A stretch of 50,213 nt of DNA from positions 1 through 50,213 of the forward strand of contig JAISOJ010000023.1 in assembly GCA_031275735.1 (NCBI GenBank), in the 5' to 3' direction. Under the pieces are notes generated by a model. That model did no database searches. It was not told the DNA's origin and was given only the letters and a program-made list of their open reading frames with translations. Of this stretch, positions 27,201 through 34,660 are shown piece by piece (the stretch's first letter is position 1; each line of letters begins with the position of its first letter). The stretch is from Dysgonamonadaceae bacterium. Lineage in GTDB: Bacteria > Bacteroidota > Bacteroidia > Bacteroidales > Azobacteroidaceae. A program made the translations under genes and the position numbers.

Positions 27201-27622
27201 CTGTAACATCTGTTCAAGAAAAAAATGTCAAAACAGATGTGGGAGATGTTACGTTAACAATGTTCAATATTAAGGGAGACGCGTATGCTACTCAATTATT
27301 TGAATTTATGTCTAATCCCGGTGTGACAACAAACGTAGAATGGTCTCATGATAAAATAGGGACTGAAAAATCTGAAAAAAATGTCGTTGGCACCATACAT
27401 CTTCCGAAAAACACAGTTCAAGGATATTATCTGTCAAACAAAGGTTATACAATTAGAGAAGATAACCACAGTCATCCTGGAGGGACTGAAATACCTTCTC
27501 CTGGAGATAAAAGGACTGCCGCATATATTCTTGAGAAAAATCCCAGGACATTACTTAATATTTATATTCCTCAAAAGAAGAAATATATACCGTATAATGC
27601 CAGTGGAAGTATTACAAAATAA
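24227..27622 (+). CDS. Rhs polymorphic toxin with JAMM-like metalloprotease tip
   Basis: This 1131-residue protein has a signal peptide (1-21, ending LIAQ), a DUF6443-like N-terminus (TVHYFDGLGRPVQTVQQ), YD repeats (YDHRKRCTEKKLPG, YDKADRLIFY, YDGLNRLTKAQYF), a Ser/Ala-rich low-complexity insert near 760-780, and an Rhs core at about 850-938 (YYPFGKPYP, YKFGGKEYDEMHGLNWYDFHARYYS ... NNPVRFTDPFGMD). The roughly 190 residues after the core are the variable tip. It contains H1081-S-H1083 followed by seven residues, then S1091-x2-D1094, which is exactly the JAMM (JAB1/MPN) zinc motif; an upstream Glu in NVEWSHDK may be the catalytic acid. I infer a zinc protease toxin. A putative immunity gene follows after 15 bases. 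Confidence 0.88.
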   Translation: MKKQVYIIILSLIAILDLIAQSVDKNYIKTSVYLDNTETSALKTVHYFDGLGRPVQTVQQNVGPANNNQDLITVQEYDYWGRESKTWLPLYRTSNTGNYYGGIIPNDAKSQYGNDAFAYSEILYEASPLNRIRKQYGPGQAWRTGSGHPVATDYLVNNASYPCGYFYVSGDNLVSKGYYANGSLTVTKTTDEDGNISYEFTDKWNRVVLQRQMNKTIPHNTYLVYDDRGNLRFVLPPAASDSLLTLAQTTYNPSANTALKNYAYIYKYDHRKRCTEKKLPGADPVFYVYDKADRLIFYQDGEQRSDSSWVFIKYDASNRIILTGVWKKSRKTQANLVSQFQNTFATEGVSTAGAYGYTWNTLSGVSGSMVLQANYYDNSDNFLNTLDAATKGKVSYATLSGYDTRYANSSFPLTWSKGLLVGTRVKMLDDTSKEIVTAFYYNAKGRVVQQKSTNLQGGSEAEYVAYSFTGKPKKTQKVHTATGKPAITEVYTYAYDHADRLTTTKYKLDNNAEITLSTLSYDNFGRVNEKKLHGGKETIAYTYNIRSWLKTINSAHFNEKLYYHESYAGNVTAYNGNISTTYSQWTISEREFFMRGYVYTYDGLNRLTKAQYFENSTKSSFFNEELVYDKQGNIIELKRNAPVSPGSTTYTTEQLYLHYTGNQLKATGTQPGVFTAATLNTYNKNGSMTAYSRFKIPEIRYNVLNLPDKIKFGVGHTIQNSYDALGVKRKTEHITVENRMVVGIASAKDVLPSALDAAIPTSSPASSSASSSSSAASAPAAAIYATVVDKTVTDYCGNIIYENGNLKYILNPEGYVTKSGSTPVYNYYLKDHLGNNRVVTSVNGSNYTVIQKTDYYPFGKPYPDALNPERQPYKFGGKEYDEMHGLNWYDFHARYYSDIILSFLTMDPMAEKYYWISPYAYCLNNPVRFTDPFGMDVWEINNLGEITKHIKDKTQDAFYMVAKDADGNYQRTFTTDMDGNKNYNSISFEYGTVTSVQEKNVKTDVGDVTLTMFNIKGDAYATQLFEFMSNPGVTTNVEWSHDKIGTEKSEKNVVGTIHLPKNTVQGYYLSNKGYTIREDNHSHPGGTEIPSPGDKRTAAYILEKNPRTLLNIYIPQKKKYIPYNASGSITK

Positions 27623-27637
27623 AGATGGAGGTATGTT

Positions 27638-28153
27638 ATGAAAAAAGAAATCCTATTATTGCTGTTCATACTTTTTGCCATGAATGTATTTGCAAAACAT
27701 CCTAAAAATTACACTGACAGTCTAAGTATTGAAAATACTGACTTAATCATCATGCTCGACAGCATTATTATTCACGAAAAAAGCTGTGATTATTATAGTG
27801 AAGTTTTAATTTTTGTTATTAATTTAGAACCACATAACAATGCAATTCTGATCGGTTCTATAGGAAATAGAGTTTTCTATGATGGTAGACAATTAGGCTG
27901 TTTTGTATATCAAAATCATTTATTTGTTGTTGAAGGAAAACTATTGGATATTACTTTATTTAAAAAGACAGGTAAAAAGAAATACAATATTTTTTCAAAG
28001 TCAAGAAGCGGATACAATAAGAAGACCAAAGAGTGGTTTTTGGATGCAGATGCATTTCAAAATGACTCTTACTCATATTGGTACTACTTCTATAAAGACG
28101 GAGAATTTACATTTGATTCTAAAAGTACTTGTTGCAACTCCACTACGGAATAA
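27638..28153 (+). CDS. Putative periplasmic immunity protein 1
   Basis: This 171-residue protein has a signal peptide (MKKEILLLLFILFAMNVFAK) and a beta-rich body with a terminal CC pair; no family is recognised. A GGAGG sequence 11 bases ahead of the ATG is unusually good for this group of bacteria. Position directly after the Rhs toxin, small size and lack of similarity are the usual marks of an immunity gene. The signal peptide suggests that protection is needed in the periplasm or at the surface, not in the cytoplasm. Function is inferred from position only. Confidence 0.65.
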   Translation: MKKEILLLLFILFAMNVFAKHPKNYTDSLSIENTDLIIMLDSIIIHEKSCDYYSEVLIFVINLEPHNNAILIGSIGNRVFYDGRQLGCFVYQNHLFVVEGKLLDITLFKKTGKKKYNIFSKSRSGYNKKTKEWFLDADAFQNDSYSYWYYFYKDGEFTFDSKSTCCNSTTE

Positions 28154-28171
28154 TATTTTTATTAGATAATT

Positions 28172-29203
28172 ATGCAGAAGCAATTTAAATACTATTTTTT
28201 ATCTATCTTTTTCTGTTTATATGCTTTGAATTCTCTCTGTGCACAGACAGGAAAAGCCCGTTTGACAAATGCCGAAATAAGCCTGACGATGCCCAAAATC
28301 ATCCAGACGACAGACTACTACTCCTTCGGGATACCCTTCCCAAACAACGGAAAAGCACCGGAAAGGCAGCCTTACAAATTCGGAGGAAAGGAATACGGCG
28401 AAATGCACGGGCTGAACTGGTACGATTTTCATGCACGCTACTACTCCGATATCACCCTCAGTTTCTTGACTCCTGATCCTTTGTGTGAGAAATATTACTG
28501 GATTTCCCCGTATGCTTATTGTGCCAATAATCCGGTGAACAGAATAGACCCGACAGGAATGGATTGGTTTTGGGATACAGATAAAACCCGTCAATATGAC
28601 CCCAATATAACTTCGCAAGATCAATTAAAAGAAGGACAAACCTACATTGGTGCAACGGATGTCGTAAAAAATAAAGAAGGAAATGTGATTGAAGATTATC
28701 GAAAAGATGGCAGTATAATGTTTTCGAATGAAACATCAGCCTATAATCGAATGTGGTCGCAAGCAACAAAGAAAAATGTTGAAGAAAGCGGATATGCTTT
28801 GAAAAATGGTAAATTTTTAGTCATGCCGGATTATAAAAATAAAATCAATGACGTAGATATTGTTGATTATAATTATTCTATAGGTAAAGACGGTATCCTT
28901 TCTAATGGAAGCGGAGAAAAGTTCAGAATTGTCGGGAATGTACATACCCACCAAGATCCTTCGGGTAATCCAGAGCCATCGTTCTGGACAGGAACAGGTT
29001 GGGGTGATGCAGGGCATTCAAAAGCAATGGGAGGATTACCTGTTATAACAATAGGACATGACGGAAAAGTACATGGAGCATTTTGGTCTGTTAAAGATAA
29101 TGGATTTAGACGCATCCCTGGTTTTGGAAATCGACAAGATTTATTATCAGGAAAAACCAGATTAGTTCCGTGGTTAATAACATATCCTACAGGAGGAAAA
29201 TAA
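28172..29203 (+). CDS. Mini-Rhs: exported orphan core with alternative JAB-like tip
   Basis: This 343-residue protein opens with a signal peptide (1-24, ending SLCAQ), then about 40 residues of linker leading into a truncated Rhs core (YKFGGKEYGEMHGLNWYDFHARYYS ... NNPVNRIDPTGMDW). The core DNA is nearly identical to that of the full Rhs gene (around 26841-26960). The tip differs: residues 254-279 read VGNVHTHQ...GWGDAG, with H258-T-H260, Ser270 and Asp279. That resembles JAB-like toxins but not the exact JAMM spacing. Without the YD shell it cannot be caged as a full Rhs. It is either a donor cassette for recombination or a stand-alone secreted toxin. The intact signal peptide favours expression. 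Confidence 0.8.
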   Translation: MQKQFKYYFLSIFFCLYALNSLCAQTGKARLTNAEISLTMPKIIQTTDYYSFGIPFPNNGKAPERQPYKFGGKEYGEMHGLNWYDFHARYYSDITLSFLTPDPLCEKYYWISPYAYCANNPVNRIDPTGMDWFWDTDKTRQYDPNITSQDQLKEGQTYIGATDVVKNKEGNVIEDYRKDGSIMFSNETSAYNRMWSQATKKNVEESGYALKNGKFLVMPDYKNKINDVDIVDYNYSIGKDGILSNGSGEKFRIVGNVHTHQDPSGNPEPSFWTGTGWGDAGHSKAMGGLPVITIGHDGKVHGAFWSVKDNGFRRIPGFGNRQDLLSGKTRLVPWLITYPTGGK

Positions 29204-29206
29204 GTT

Positions 29207-29749
29207 ATGAAACATTTAATTTCTTTTATGATTCTATTCGTGATGCTTATGAATTGTTCATGTAATCAAAAAATAGAGTTACGTGATCGGTTAAATTTGC
29301 AAGCCGATGTGGAAAATGTAATAAATAATTATATACAAGAGCATTCACAGTTTAATACTTTCATATTGCAACCGACTCAAGGACTTGAGCAAAATGAAAC
29401 ATTTGCTATGAAGCAAGGTTTTTTGTTGGGACCCGGTTATGAAACTGTTATAGAAAAATGTCAACCAACATTTTATTTCGATATTTCTGACAAGCGAATC
29501 TTTTATATCTCTGAAATTGATAAATTGACGCAAGGGTATAGAAATACATGGATTGTTAAAAATGAACCGGATAGTATGATTATAGTTGATGATTGGATAA
29601 TTAAAAATTCACCGGAATTGTTTATACATCGTGCCATATATTTTTATTATAATAAATTAAAAAAAATAGAAGTGAATTTACGTCCGGATACAATTTTTGC
29701 ACCACGACTTTTGGAAAGTTCAATTCATTTTGAAAACATAAAAGAATAG
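29207..29749 (+). CDS. Putative immunity lipoprotein 2
   Basis: This 180-residue protein has a hydrophobic N-terminus with two cysteines (MLMNCSCNQK); one of them probably receives a lipid. The body is mixed alpha/beta (ENVINNYIQEHSQF, ISDKRIFYISEIDKLTQGY, PDSMIIVDDWIIKN) with no recognised family. It follows the mini-Rhs stop by three bases, so the two are cotranscribed. It is the likely immunity partner of the second tip, anchored in the periplasm. The call rests on position and size. Confidence 0.6.
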   Translation: MKHLISFMILFVMLMNCSCNQKIELRDRLNLQADVENVINNYIQEHSQFNTFILQPTQGLEQNETFAMKQGFLLGPGYETVIEKCQPTFYFDISDKRIFYISEIDKLTQGYRNTWIVKNEPDSMIIVDDWIIKNSPELFIHRAIYFYYNKLKKIEVNLRPDTIFAPRLLESSIHFENIKE

Positions 29750-29789
29750 TTGCAAGTTAATGTTTCGGATGCCTCGAAACTGTTATAGA

Positions 29790-29825
29790 ATTATCCCGAT
29801 GGTCAGAGACGATCATTGGGATAAT
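29790..29825 (+). terminator. Terminator-like hairpin after the Rhs locus
   Basis: ATTATCCCGATGGTC pairs with GATCATTGGGATAAT over 15 positions with two G-T pairs and a 6-base loop. The T run that follows is interrupted (TTATTTA). Its place 41 bases after the last gene of the locus and before the rpsA promoter supports termination. Confidence 0.6.
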
Positions 29826-29893
29826 TTATTTAGCGAAAGCGAGTTTGCTTTTAAAGTTTTGGATATAAGTCGAAAAAAGTCGTTTAAATTTCA

Positions 29894-29923
29894 TTGATAA
29901 TCAGATTTAAAACCGTACCTTTG
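29894..29923 (+). promoter_or_regulatory. Promoter of rpsA (TTG-N19-TACCTTTG)
   Basis: TTG (29894-29896) and TACCTTTG (29916-29923) are 19 bases apart, the consensus Bacteroidetes promoter arrangement. The leader to the rpsA ATG would be about 50 bases. Confidence 0.8.
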
Positions 29924-29982
29924 CAACCGTTTTATTATGACATCATAAAGTCTAACTTATTAATTAACAATTTATTTTAAAC

Positions 29983-31968
29983 ATGAGTGAAGAATTAAAC
30001 AAAGAAGAAACAGTAAACGTTGAAGGAGTTCAAGAAATGTCAACGCCTGTTGAGGAGACTCCTGTCCTTGAAAAAGAAGCAAAAATTTCGGTAGACGATT
30101 CGGTAAAACCGCTGGAAGAACCCGTAAAAAAGGAATCAACACCCAAAATCAAAAAAGCGCCGGTTTCTCAAGAAAACTTTGATTGGGACGCTTACGAAAA
30201 AGGCGAATCTTACGGAGATGTAACGAAAGATCAATTGATCGAGACTTACAACAAATCGTTAAGTAAAATCAATGACCGCGAAGTGGTTATAGGAACTGTT
30301 ACTTCTATGAATAAACGAGAAGTAGTAGTAAACATCGGTTATAAATCCGACGGAGTAGTTTCGATGAATGAATTCCGCTATAACCCCGACCTGAAAGTGG
30401 GCGACGAAGTGGAGGTTTATATTGAAAGCCAAGAAGATAAGAAAGGACAATTAATACTTTCCCATAAAAAAGCGCGCGCTACTCGTTCTTGGGACAGGGT
30501 AAATACTGCTCTTGAAAACAACGAAATTATTAAAGGTTATGTAAAATGCCGCACAAAAGGCGGTATGATTGTGGACGTATTCGGCATCGAAGCATTCCTG
30601 CCGGGTTCGCAGATTGATGTTAAACCGATTCGCGATTACGATATATTCGTAGATAAAACAATGGAATTCAAGGTAGTAAAAATCAACCAGGAATTTAAAA
30701 ATGTGGTCGTTTCGCATAAAGCCCTTATCGAGGCCGAATTGGAAAAACAAAAGAAAGACATTATTGCCAAATTGGAAAAAGGACAAGTACTGGAAGGTAT
30801 TGTCAAGAACATTACCACTTACGGCGTATTCATCGACTTGGGAGGCGTAGACGGATTAATTCATATTACCGATTTGAGTTGGGGACGTGTTAGCCATCCG
30901 GAAGAGGTGGTGAAATTAGATGAAAAAATCAATGTCGTTATTTTGGATTTCGATGACGATAAAAAAAGAATTGCTTTAGGTTTGAAACAATTAACGCCTC
31001 ATCCGTGGGATGCTTTGGACGAAAACCTGAAAGTGGGCGATATCGTAAAAGGGAAAGTAGTCGTAATGGCAGATTACGGCGCATTCATTGAAATAGCGCC
31101 GGGCGTTGAAGGACTTATACATGTGTCTGAAATGAGTTGGACGCAACATTTAAGAAGCGCTCAAGATTTCATGAAAGTAGGCGACGACGTCGAAGCCGTT
31201 ATTTTGACTTTAGATCGTGATGAAAGGAAAATGTCGTTGGGTATTAAACAATTGAAATCCGACCCATGGGAAGACGTCGAAACCAAATATGCCATTGGAA
31301 GCAAGCATACCGCCAAGGTTCGCAATTTCACTAATTTTGGCGTATTTGTTGAGATCGAAGAAGGCGTGGAAGGATTGGTCCATATTTCCGACCTTTCTTG
31401 GACAAAAAAGATCAAACATCCGAGCGAATTCACTTCCATTGGTTCCGATATTGAAGTACAAGTATTGGAAATTGACAAGGAAAATCGACGTTTGAGTTTG
31501 GGACACAAACAATTGGAGGAAAACCCATGGGATGTTTTCGAAACTTTGTTTACGGTAGGTTCTATTCACGAAGGAACCATTATCGAACTGCTGGACAAAG
31601 GCGCCGTTATTTCCCTTCCTTATGGTGTAGAAGGATTTGCAACTCCAAAACATTTGATCAAAGAAGACGGATCTTCTGCTCAGTTGGATGAGAAATTGAA
31701 CTTCAAAGTAATCGAATTTAACAAAGATTCGAAACGGATTATTCTTTCTCACAGCCGTATTTTTGAAGATGAGCAACGGGTTGAAACGAAAAAAGAAGTC
31801 GCGGCGGCTACGGTAGAAAAGAAAGCAGAAAAGAAATCGAAAAAATCGAAAGAGAAAAAAGAAGAAGAGATTTCTCAACAACCGGTTATGGAAAAAACTA
31901 CTTTAGGCGATATTTCCGAATTAGCCGAGTTGCGGGAAAAAATGGAAGACGAAAACGACAAAAAATAG
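29983..31968 (+). CDS. rpsA: Ribosomal protein S1
   Basis: This 661-residue protein helps mRNA bind to the 30S subunit. After an acidic, proline-rich N-terminal extension (1-75) six S1 RNA-binding repeats can be followed, starting near residues 100, 186, 270, 355, 440 and 530 (for example YGVFIDLGGVDGLIHITDLSW, YGAFIEIAPGVEGLIHVSEMSW, FGVFVEIEEGVEGLVHISDLSW). The second and sixth repeats are the most diverged. A Lys/Glu-rich tail ends the protein. It is longer than the 557-residue E. coli protein because of both extensions, as in other Bacteroidetes. It stands alone between a strong promoter and a strong terminator. Confidence 0.96.
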   Translation: MSEELNKEETVNVEGVQEMSTPVEETPVLEKEAKISVDDSVKPLEEPVKKESTPKIKKAPVSQENFDWDAYEKGESYGDVTKDQLIETYNKSLSKINDREVVIGTVTSMNKREVVVNIGYKSDGVVSMNEFRYNPDLKVGDEVEVYIESQEDKKGQLILSHKKARATRSWDRVNTALENNEIIKGYVKCRTKGGMIVDVFGIEAFLPGSQIDVKPIRDYDIFVDKTMEFKVVKINQEFKNVVVSHKALIEAELEKQKKDIIAKLEKGQVLEGIVKNITTYGVFIDLGGVDGLIHITDLSWGRVSHPEEVVKLDEKINVVILDFDDDKKRIALGLKQLTPHPWDALDENLKVGDIVKGKVVVMADYGAFIEIAPGVEGLIHVSEMSWTQHLRSAQDFMKVGDDVEAVILTLDRDERKMSLGIKQLKSDPWEDVETKYAIGSKHTAKVRNFTNFGVFVEIEEGVEGLVHISDLSWTKKIKHPSEFTSIGSDIEVQVLEIDKENRRLSLGHKQLEENPWDVFETLFTVGSIHEGTIIELLDKGAVISLPYGVEGFATPKHLIKEDGSSAQLDEKLNFKVIEFNKDSKRIILSHSRIFEDEQRVETKKEVAAATVEKKAEKKSKKSKEKKEEEISQQPVMEKTTLGDISELAELREKMEDENDKK

Positions 31969-31986
31969 ACGTTTTTATAAGTTTTT

Positions 31987-32030
31987 AAAATTACCCCTGA
32001 AAATTGCACATTTTCAGGGGTAATTTTTTT
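31987..32030 (+). terminator. Strong intrinsic terminator after rpsA
   Basis: AAAATTACCCCTGAAAA pairs perfectly over 17 bases with TTTTCAGGGGTAATTTT around a 7-base loop, followed by more T residues. It lies 19 bases beyond the rpsA stop. Confidence 0.92.
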
Positions 32031-32261
32031 ATGCAAATTCAATACACAAAATTATCCCCATATGAAGTACAATTGGCAATGCTAAAGAAAATTCAAAATT
32101 TATGAACAGGCATTATTTTTTTCAGGAGTGTTTTTCAAAAAAAAATAAATGCTTAAAAATAAAATAGATATAATTTTAATTTATACAAAACCAATCCCTT
32201 GTTTATGTTAGTATTGTTAATAAACTTTCCTGTTTTCAACAGTTATTGTTAATAAATATTT

Positions 32262-32292
32262 TTGACGGGTCTACCAACAATCCCTACTTTTG
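32262..32292 (+). promoter_or_regulatory. Promoter of the GHL10 gene (TTG-N20-TACTTTTG)
   Basis: TTG (32262-32264) and TACTTTTG (32285-32292) are 20 bases apart. Transcription would start near 32299, leaving a leader of about 175 bases. That leader contains a CCTGCAGCAATTACAGG-type hairpin and GAAAAAAT...ATTTTTTC arms (about 32390-32420). The stretch from 32031 to 32261 holds nothing recognisable. Confidence 0.7.
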
Positions 32293-32476
32293 CATTCGTT
32301 TCTGTTGATAATAGCTAATTCTTAGCGAAGGATTATATTATCATCTTCGAAAATCGGAGCGCCTGCAGCAATTACAGGCTCAGTGTATACGAAAAAATGG
32401 AATCCATTGATACGATTTTTTCTATACTTTGTCCGCAAATATTTATTTTATATTTTCATATTGTAATTTTTTCAAA

Positions 32477-33895
32477 ATGAGACATATTCTTTTTTTTAAT
32501 TTATTTCTAATATGCCATACTGTGCTTATCGCCCAACCGAAACAGGAAGTCCGGGCGGCCTGGGTAGCCACTGTTTTTTCTTTGGATTGGCCAAAACAAA
32601 CAATCAAAAATGCCGAAGCTCAACAAAAAGAATTGATCGTTATTTTTGATAAGCTAAAAAAAGCTAATTTCAATACGGTTTTTTTTCAAGTACGTTTACG
32701 AGGAGATGTGATTTATAATTCCCGTTACGAGCCTGTCAACAGGAACATTGCTTTTTCTCCCCAATACGATCCCCTTTCGTTTGCTGTTGAAGAATGTCAT
32801 AAACGGGGATTGGAACTCCATGCATGGTTTACTCCTTATAATTTAGGACGCGATCATAAGTCTCCAACTATTTGTAATCATACCGACATTGTAAAATCTT
32901 GTAAATCAAAAAATAAAAATGGAGAATATTATTTTGATCCGGGCGAGCCTCAAACCAATCAATACCTTCTTTCGTTAATCACGGAATTAGTATCCAATTA
33001 TGATATTGATGGATTCCATTTCGATCGGATACGTTATCCGGATGCAGGAGAAGATTTTGATGATTTTCCAACTTTTAGAAAATATAGCAACGGACAAAAC
33101 ACTCGTACCTGGAGGCGCGAAAATATCAATACCTTTGTTTATGCCGTATATGATGCTATCAAAGCGATAAAGCCTTGGGTGCAAGTAAGCAGCTCTGTCG
33201 TTGGGGTTTATTCGAATTTGCCTTCGGTTGCCCGGTCTTATTTGAAAGCTTATGACGACGCCTATCAAGACCCTGCCGATTGGTTGAAGAAAGGTAAGCA
33301 TGATTTTATTGTTCCTATGATGTATTTTACCAACGACCTGTTCCTGCCTTCCCTTAATGAATGGATGGATTATAGTTCAGGACGTTTTATTGTTCCCGGC
33401 TTAGGAATATTTAAGTTGGATGAAAACGAAGGTAATTGGCCGCCCGAATGGATAACCCGGCAAATCCAATTCTCGCGGGCGAACAACGCCCAAGGAAACG
33501 CTTTTTTCCGAACGCTTTTTTTAACAGAAAACAAGAAAGGAATTTTGGACGAGCTTATCCGGAATTATTACACAAATCCAGCTCTTTTGTATCCTTTGAA
33601 ATGGCTAAAAGATACGCCTCCTACACCTCCGGCCGATCCGGAGATAAAGAAAACCGGAAATACAGTTCAACTACAATGGCAGGAATTGAAAAACAGCAAT
33701 AACGAAAAAGTGTTTTATAATGTTTATTGCTCTCCTTTTACGCCGGTAGATATATCTAATCCTAAAAACATAATAGCAACCAGGCTGGAAACAACCTCGT
33801 TGCCTATAAAAAATCCGTCCGGTTATTATTATGTGATTACAAGCTATGACCGGTATCATAATGAAAGTATTGCATCGGAAGAAGTGTATCTTTAA
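32477..33895 (+). CDS. GHL10-family glycoside hydrolase-like protein (DUF187)
   Basis: This exported protein of 472 residues has a signal peptide from the ATG at 32477 (MRHILFFNLFLICHTVLIAQ); the frame extends 16 codons upstream, but those add nothing typical. Residues 20-380 form a TIM barrel of the glycosyl-hydrolase-like 10 family: EVRAAWVATVFSLDWP, FNTVFFQVRLRGDVIY, LHAWFTPYNLG, YDIDGFHFDRIRYP and DFIVPMMYF are the family motifs, with acidic residues in the DGFHFDRIRYPD strand. A C-terminal Fn3-like domain follows. Relatives are thought to act on cell-wall or surface glycans, but the substrate is unknown. No polysaccharide-utilisation genes adjoin it. Confidence 0.88.
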   Translation: MRHILFFNLFLICHTVLIAQPKQEVRAAWVATVFSLDWPKQTIKNAEAQQKELIVIFDKLKKANFNTVFFQVRLRGDVIYNSRYEPVNRNIAFSPQYDPLSFAVEECHKRGLELHAWFTPYNLGRDHKSPTICNHTDIVKSCKSKNKNGEYYFDPGEPQTNQYLLSLITELVSNYDIDGFHFDRIRYPDAGEDFDDFPTFRKYSNGQNTRTWRRENINTFVYAVYDAIKAIKPWVQVSSSVVGVYSNLPSVARSYLKAYDDAYQDPADWLKKGKHDFIVPMMYFTNDLFLPSLNEWMDYSSGRFIVPGLGIFKLDENEGNWPPEWITRQIQFSRANNAQGNAFFRTLFLTENKKGILDELIRNYYTNPALLYPLKWLKDTPPTPPADPEIKKTGNTVQLQWQELKNSNNEKVFYNVYCSPFTPVDISNPKNIIATRLETTSLPIKNPSGYYYVITSYDRYHNESIASEEVYL

Positions 33896-33905
33896 AATTT
33901 ATTTT

Positions 33906-33913
33906 TACCTTTG
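33906..33913 (+). promoter_or_regulatory. -7 box (TACCTTTG) of the DUF2752 gene
   Basis: TACCTTTG is an exact TAnnTTTG match 28 bases ahead of the ATG. No TTG is found at the expected upstream distance. Confidence 0.5.
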
Positions 33914-33940
33914 CATTTCGAACACAAATAAGAGTGAATT

Positions 33941-34249
33941 ATGCATGCGCTTATCGAATGGCTAAAAGAACATATGCTTACTTGCCCTAGTAAACATTTT
34001 TTCTATTTAGATTGCCCCGGTTGCGGGTTTCAGCGTAGTATTATTGCTCTTTTAGAAGGAGATGTGCTACAAAGCTTTCGATTGTATCCGGCAACGATTC
34101 CGATTATTTTCTGCTTCATTTTTACGGGTTTGCATATCAAATTCGATTTTAAGGAAGGAGCGGCGATTGTTAAAGGATTATTTATTTTTTGCGTAATTAT
34201 CATTGTCATTTTTTATATTTACAAAATATTCACTCATAAATTATTTTAA
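33941..34249 (+). CDS. DUF2752-family small membrane protein
   Basis: This 102-residue protein carries the CPGCGFQRS motif that marks DUF2752 and two hydrophobic helices (YPATIPIIFCFIFTGLHI and KGLFIFCVIIIVIFYIYKIF). Another Cys pair lies upstream (LTCPSKHFFYLDC). Function is unknown; the cysteines might bind metal. The next gene, a CCC-motif membrane protein, starts three bases after its stop; the same pairing occurs in other Bacteroidetes, which suggests that the two work together. Confidence 0.85.
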   Translation: MHALIEWLKEHMLTCPSKHFFYLDCPGCGFQRSIIALLEGDVLQSFRLYPATIPIIFCFIFTGLHIKFDFKEGAAIVKGLFIFCVIIIVIFYIYKIFTHKLF

Positions 34250-34252
34250 GTT

Positions 34253-34606
34253 ATGGAAAACAATTATTACGGACCTCAGATTTCCCTTCCTTATTCAACG
34301 GCTATTTTGGTATTAGGGATAATTTCTATTGCGATGTGTTGGTGTTATGGTATTCCGACTTTAGTTTGTTCCATTATAGCGCTTGTGCTATCCGGATCTG
34401 CATCTAAAAAGTACAAAGCAGAACCGGCTAATTATACGGAAAGTTCGTATAAAAATGCAACTGCGGGAAAAATTTGCGCAATTATCGGCTTGGTTCTTTC
34501 TGTTTTGTTTATTATTTATCTTATTTTCGTAATTGCTATAATTGGATGGGAAACGTTTCAAGACCCTGCCGCAATTCAAGAATGGATACGGGATTACCAA
34601 AGTTGA
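34253..34606 (+). CDS. CCC-motif / DUF4190-like membrane protein
   Basis: This 117-residue protein has two membrane helices (TAILVLGIISIAMCWCYGIPTLVCSIIALVLSG and GKICAIIGLVLSVLFIIYLIFVIAIIGW) separated by a polar loop (SASKKYKAEPANYTESSYKNATAG). Glycines and cysteines in the first hairpin match the small CCC-motif membrane proteins that accompany DUF2752. Role unknown. Confidence 0.8.
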   Translation: MENNYYGPQISLPYSTAILVLGIISIAMCWCYGIPTLVCSIIALVLSGSASKKYKAEPANYTESSYKNATAGKICAIIGLVLSVLFIIYLIFVIAIIGWETFQDPAAIQEWIRDYQS

Positions 34607-34660
34607 TAAATACAAAAGACGCCGGATTACACTCCATGCGTGCTTGAATACTTGCCGGTA

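Noticed and set aside
27381-27641. 86-codon frame overlapping the end of the Rhs toxin gene
   Set aside because: It is out of frame within the toxin tip that carries the JAMM motif, so it is a shadow frame.
31210-31881. Minus-strand frame of 223 codons opposite rpsA
   Set aside because: The Phe-rich sequence is a mirror of the repeated S1 coding sequence, not a gene.
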